Source of the DNA: Oligoflexia bacterium
Lineage (GTDB): Bacteria > Bdellovibrionota > UBA1018
Direction: 5' to 3'
Assembly (NCBI GenBank): GCA_903854365.1
Contig: CAINWE010000003.1
Location: 1 to 7,495, forward strand
Length of the DNA stretch: 7,495 bases
This document shows positions 5,963 through 7,495 of the stretch, piece by piece. Each line of letters starts with the position of its first letter. Position 1 is the stretch's first letter. The translations under genes and the position numbers were made by a program. The notes beneath the pieces are model-generated. The model saw only the letters and a program-made list of their open reading frames with translations, did no database searches and was not told the origin of the DNA.

Positions 5963-7495
5963 ATGGCGACCCAATTTACGCGGAGTGCCCAAGAGGCTTT
6001 GCAAGGAGCACAGGCACAAGTGATCCGAAGAAATCATCAAGAAATTCAGCCAGAGCACCTCATGGTTGCATTTTTAGAAGACCAAGAGGGGCAGCCCTCG
6101 CTGGTGTCGAATATTCTAGCTTTAGCCGGACTGCAATTGTCGGATCTGCGAAAGCGTGTCATTGAAAAGTTAGACCGACTCCCTCACGTCACCGGAGGAT
6201 CGGGTCAAATTTATGCTTCTGGACTGTTTAATCGATGGGTGGTTGTTGCTGAAGAGGAGGCAAAGAAACTGGGAGATGCCTTTGTCTCCGGAGAACATTT
6301 CCTTCTTGGATTGTTCTCTCCTCAACTGAAGGATTCGGTGCTGACGGGTCTGCTGGTGCAAATGGGGATAGCTCGTCAACAGGTGGCAGCAGCGATGCAG
6401 AAGGTCCGAGGCAACGCTAAAATTCAGGACCCGGAACCTGAGGCAAAGTATCGAGTTCTGGAAAAATATTGTCGAGATCTTACGGCCCAGGCTCAGAAGC
6501 AAAAACTGGATCCGGTCATTGGGCGAGACGAAGAAATTCGCAGAGTAGTTCAGGTCTTGTCTCGAAGAACGAAGAATAATCCCGTTTTGATCGGAGAGCC
6601 GGGGGTCGGTAAAACGGCCATTGTCGAGGGTTTAGCGCAGCGGATGGCAAATGGAGATGTGCCTGAAACGCTTAAGAACAAAAGATTACTCGTGCTCGAT
6701 CTAGGGGCTTTGATTGCGGGTGCTAAGTTTCGCGGCGAATTCGAGGAGCGCCTGAAGGCGGTGCTCAAAGAGGTGTCGTCATCGGAGGGTGAGGTGGTGC
6801 TCTTTATTGATGAGTTGCATAAGTTGGTCGGCGCAGGAGCCTCGGAAGGAGCGATGGATGCTTCGAATATGCTCAAGCCTGCTTTGGCTCGCGGAGAGTT
6901 GCGGTGCATTGGAGCTACTACCCTAAATGAGTATAAAAAATATATTGAGAAAGACGCTGCGCTCGAGAGGCGTTTTCAGCCCGTTTATGTCAAGGAGCCC
7001 ACCGTGGAGGATACGATTAGTATCTTGCGGGGTCTGCGTGAACGTTACGAGCTGCATCATGGAGTTTCGATTCGGGACTCAGCGCTGGTGGCGGCGGCCA
7101 CCCTATCGCATCGTTACATCGCGGATCGGTTTCTACCGGATAAGGCAATCGACTTGGTCGACGAGGCGGCTTCGCGGATTCGAGTGCAAATTGATTCCAG
7201 GCCCGAGTCCGTGGATCAGTTGGAACGGAGGATTTTACAGCTCGAAGTCGAGCGCCAGGCGTTAAAAAAAGAAAAGGACTCGGCTTCTCGGGATCGACTG
7301 GGGCATTTAGAGCATGAACTGTCCGACTTGAAAGATCAGAGTCAACGCCTCAAAGCCCAATGGGAGAAGGAAAAGAAAGAGGTAAACTCCGTTAAGCATC
7401 TCAAGGAAAAAATTGAGAAAGTCCGTCTTGAGTCCGAAGCGGCAGAGCGTCGAGGAGATCTTGAAAAAGCCGCGGAACTTCGGTACGGAGATCGG
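5963..7495 (+). CDS. clpB: ClpB disaggregase (Hsp100 AAA+ chaperone), 3'-truncated by the window edge
   Basis: ClpB is the cytoplasmic ATP-driven disaggregase that works with DnaK to pull proteins out of heat-induced aggregates. The first 511 residues are visible, of about 860 in the family. The Clp N domain covers about residues 1-145. The first AAA+ domain (about 160-405) has Walker A GEPGVGKT (211-218), Walker B VLFIDE (279-284), the sensor GATT (317-320) and the arginine-finger segment ALERRF (333-338). The pore loop reads GAKFRGEFEERL, with Phe256 where Tyr is usual; an aromatic residue is kept. From about 410 the sequence becomes the charged coiled-coil M domain (ESVDQLERRI onward, then RRGDLEKAAELRYG). 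This long middle domain separates ClpB from ClpA and ClpC. The second AAA+ domain lies beyond the right edge, and no stop or frameshift is seen. A sigma-32-like promoter and a strong ribosome binding site precede it. It is divergent from the GT9 gene. Confidence 0.97.
   Translation, partial: MATQFTRSAQEALQGAQAQVIRRNHQEIQPEHLMVAFLEDQEGQPSLVSNILALAGLQLSDLRKRVIEKLDRLPHVTGGSGQIYASGLFNRWVVVAEEEAKKLGDAFVSGEHFLLGLFSPQLKDSVLTGLLVQMGIARQQVAAAMQKVRGNAKIQDPEPEAKYRVLEKYCRDLTAQAQKQKLDPVIGRDEEIRRVVQVLSRRTKNNPVLIGEPGVGKTAIVEGLAQRMANGDVPETLKNKRLLVLDLGALIAGAKFRGEFEERLKAVLKEVSSSEGEVVLFIDELHKLVGAGASEGAMDASNMLKPALARGELRCIGATTLNEYKKYIEKDAALERRFQPVYVKEPTVEDTISILRGLRERYELHHGVSIRDSALVAAATLSHRYIADRFLPDKAIDLVDEAASRIRVQIDSRPESVDQLERRILQLEVERQALKKEKDSASRDRLGHLEHELSDLKDQSQRLKAQWEKEKKEVNSVKHLKEKIEKVRLESEAAERRGDLEKAAELRYGDR

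Noticed and set aside
6170..7265. Open frames opposite or overlapping clpB (6170-6502 and 6550-6909 minus, 6927-7265 plus)
   Set aside because: The clpB frame through this stretch has continuous, correctly ordered Clp N and AAA+ motifs; the others have none.

Overview
The window looks like ordinary chromosomal DNA from a Gram-negative bacterium. It has moderate GC and dense genes, and I see no insertion sequence, phage gene, RNA gene, CRISPR array or long repeat. Three things point to a diderm host: a periplasmic HtrA/Deg protease, a glycosyltransferase of the LPS heptosyltransferase family (GT9), and a 12-TM RND/MMPL exporter. The clpB promoter reads like a proteobacterial sigma-32 (RpoH) promoter. 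The MMPL subtype, with NGINFG in TM4, reminds me of proteins from deltaproteobacteria-like lineages. I cannot place the organism more finely from sequence alone.

Layout. Positions 1-1214 (+) hold the 3' part of an HtrA/DegQ/MucD-type serine protease with two PDZ domains; its signal peptide and N-terminus lie upstream of the window. A 31-bp convergent gap follows. Three genes then run on the minus strand, in transcription order: a GT9 glycosyltransferase (5796-4447), a LysE-family inner-membrane protein (4434-3784) and a large RND/MMPL exporter (3723-1246). The gaps between them are 12 and 60 bp, so they probably form one operon. A 166-bp divergent intergenic region (5797-5962) follows. It carries a G7 tract, a convincing heat-shock-type promoter and a strong Shine-Dalgarno site for clpB. 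The clpB gene (5963 onward, +) is open at the right edge; 511 residues are visible, covering the N domain, the first AAA+ domain and most of the coiled-coil M domain.

How it fits together. The two flanking genes are protein quality-control factors: HtrA in the periplasm and ClpB in the cytoplasm. The minus-strand genes look like an envelope-building or export set: a sugar transferase, a small translocator and a lipid/hydrophobe-type RND pump. That functional link rests on gene order only. The points most worth a second look are the loss of the TM4 acidic residue in the RND protein while the TM10 one is kept, the GT9-LysE-RND grouping, the unusual N-terminal extension and insertion in the GT9 protein, and the sigma-32-like clpB promoter. 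I found no clear sign of a wholly new system.
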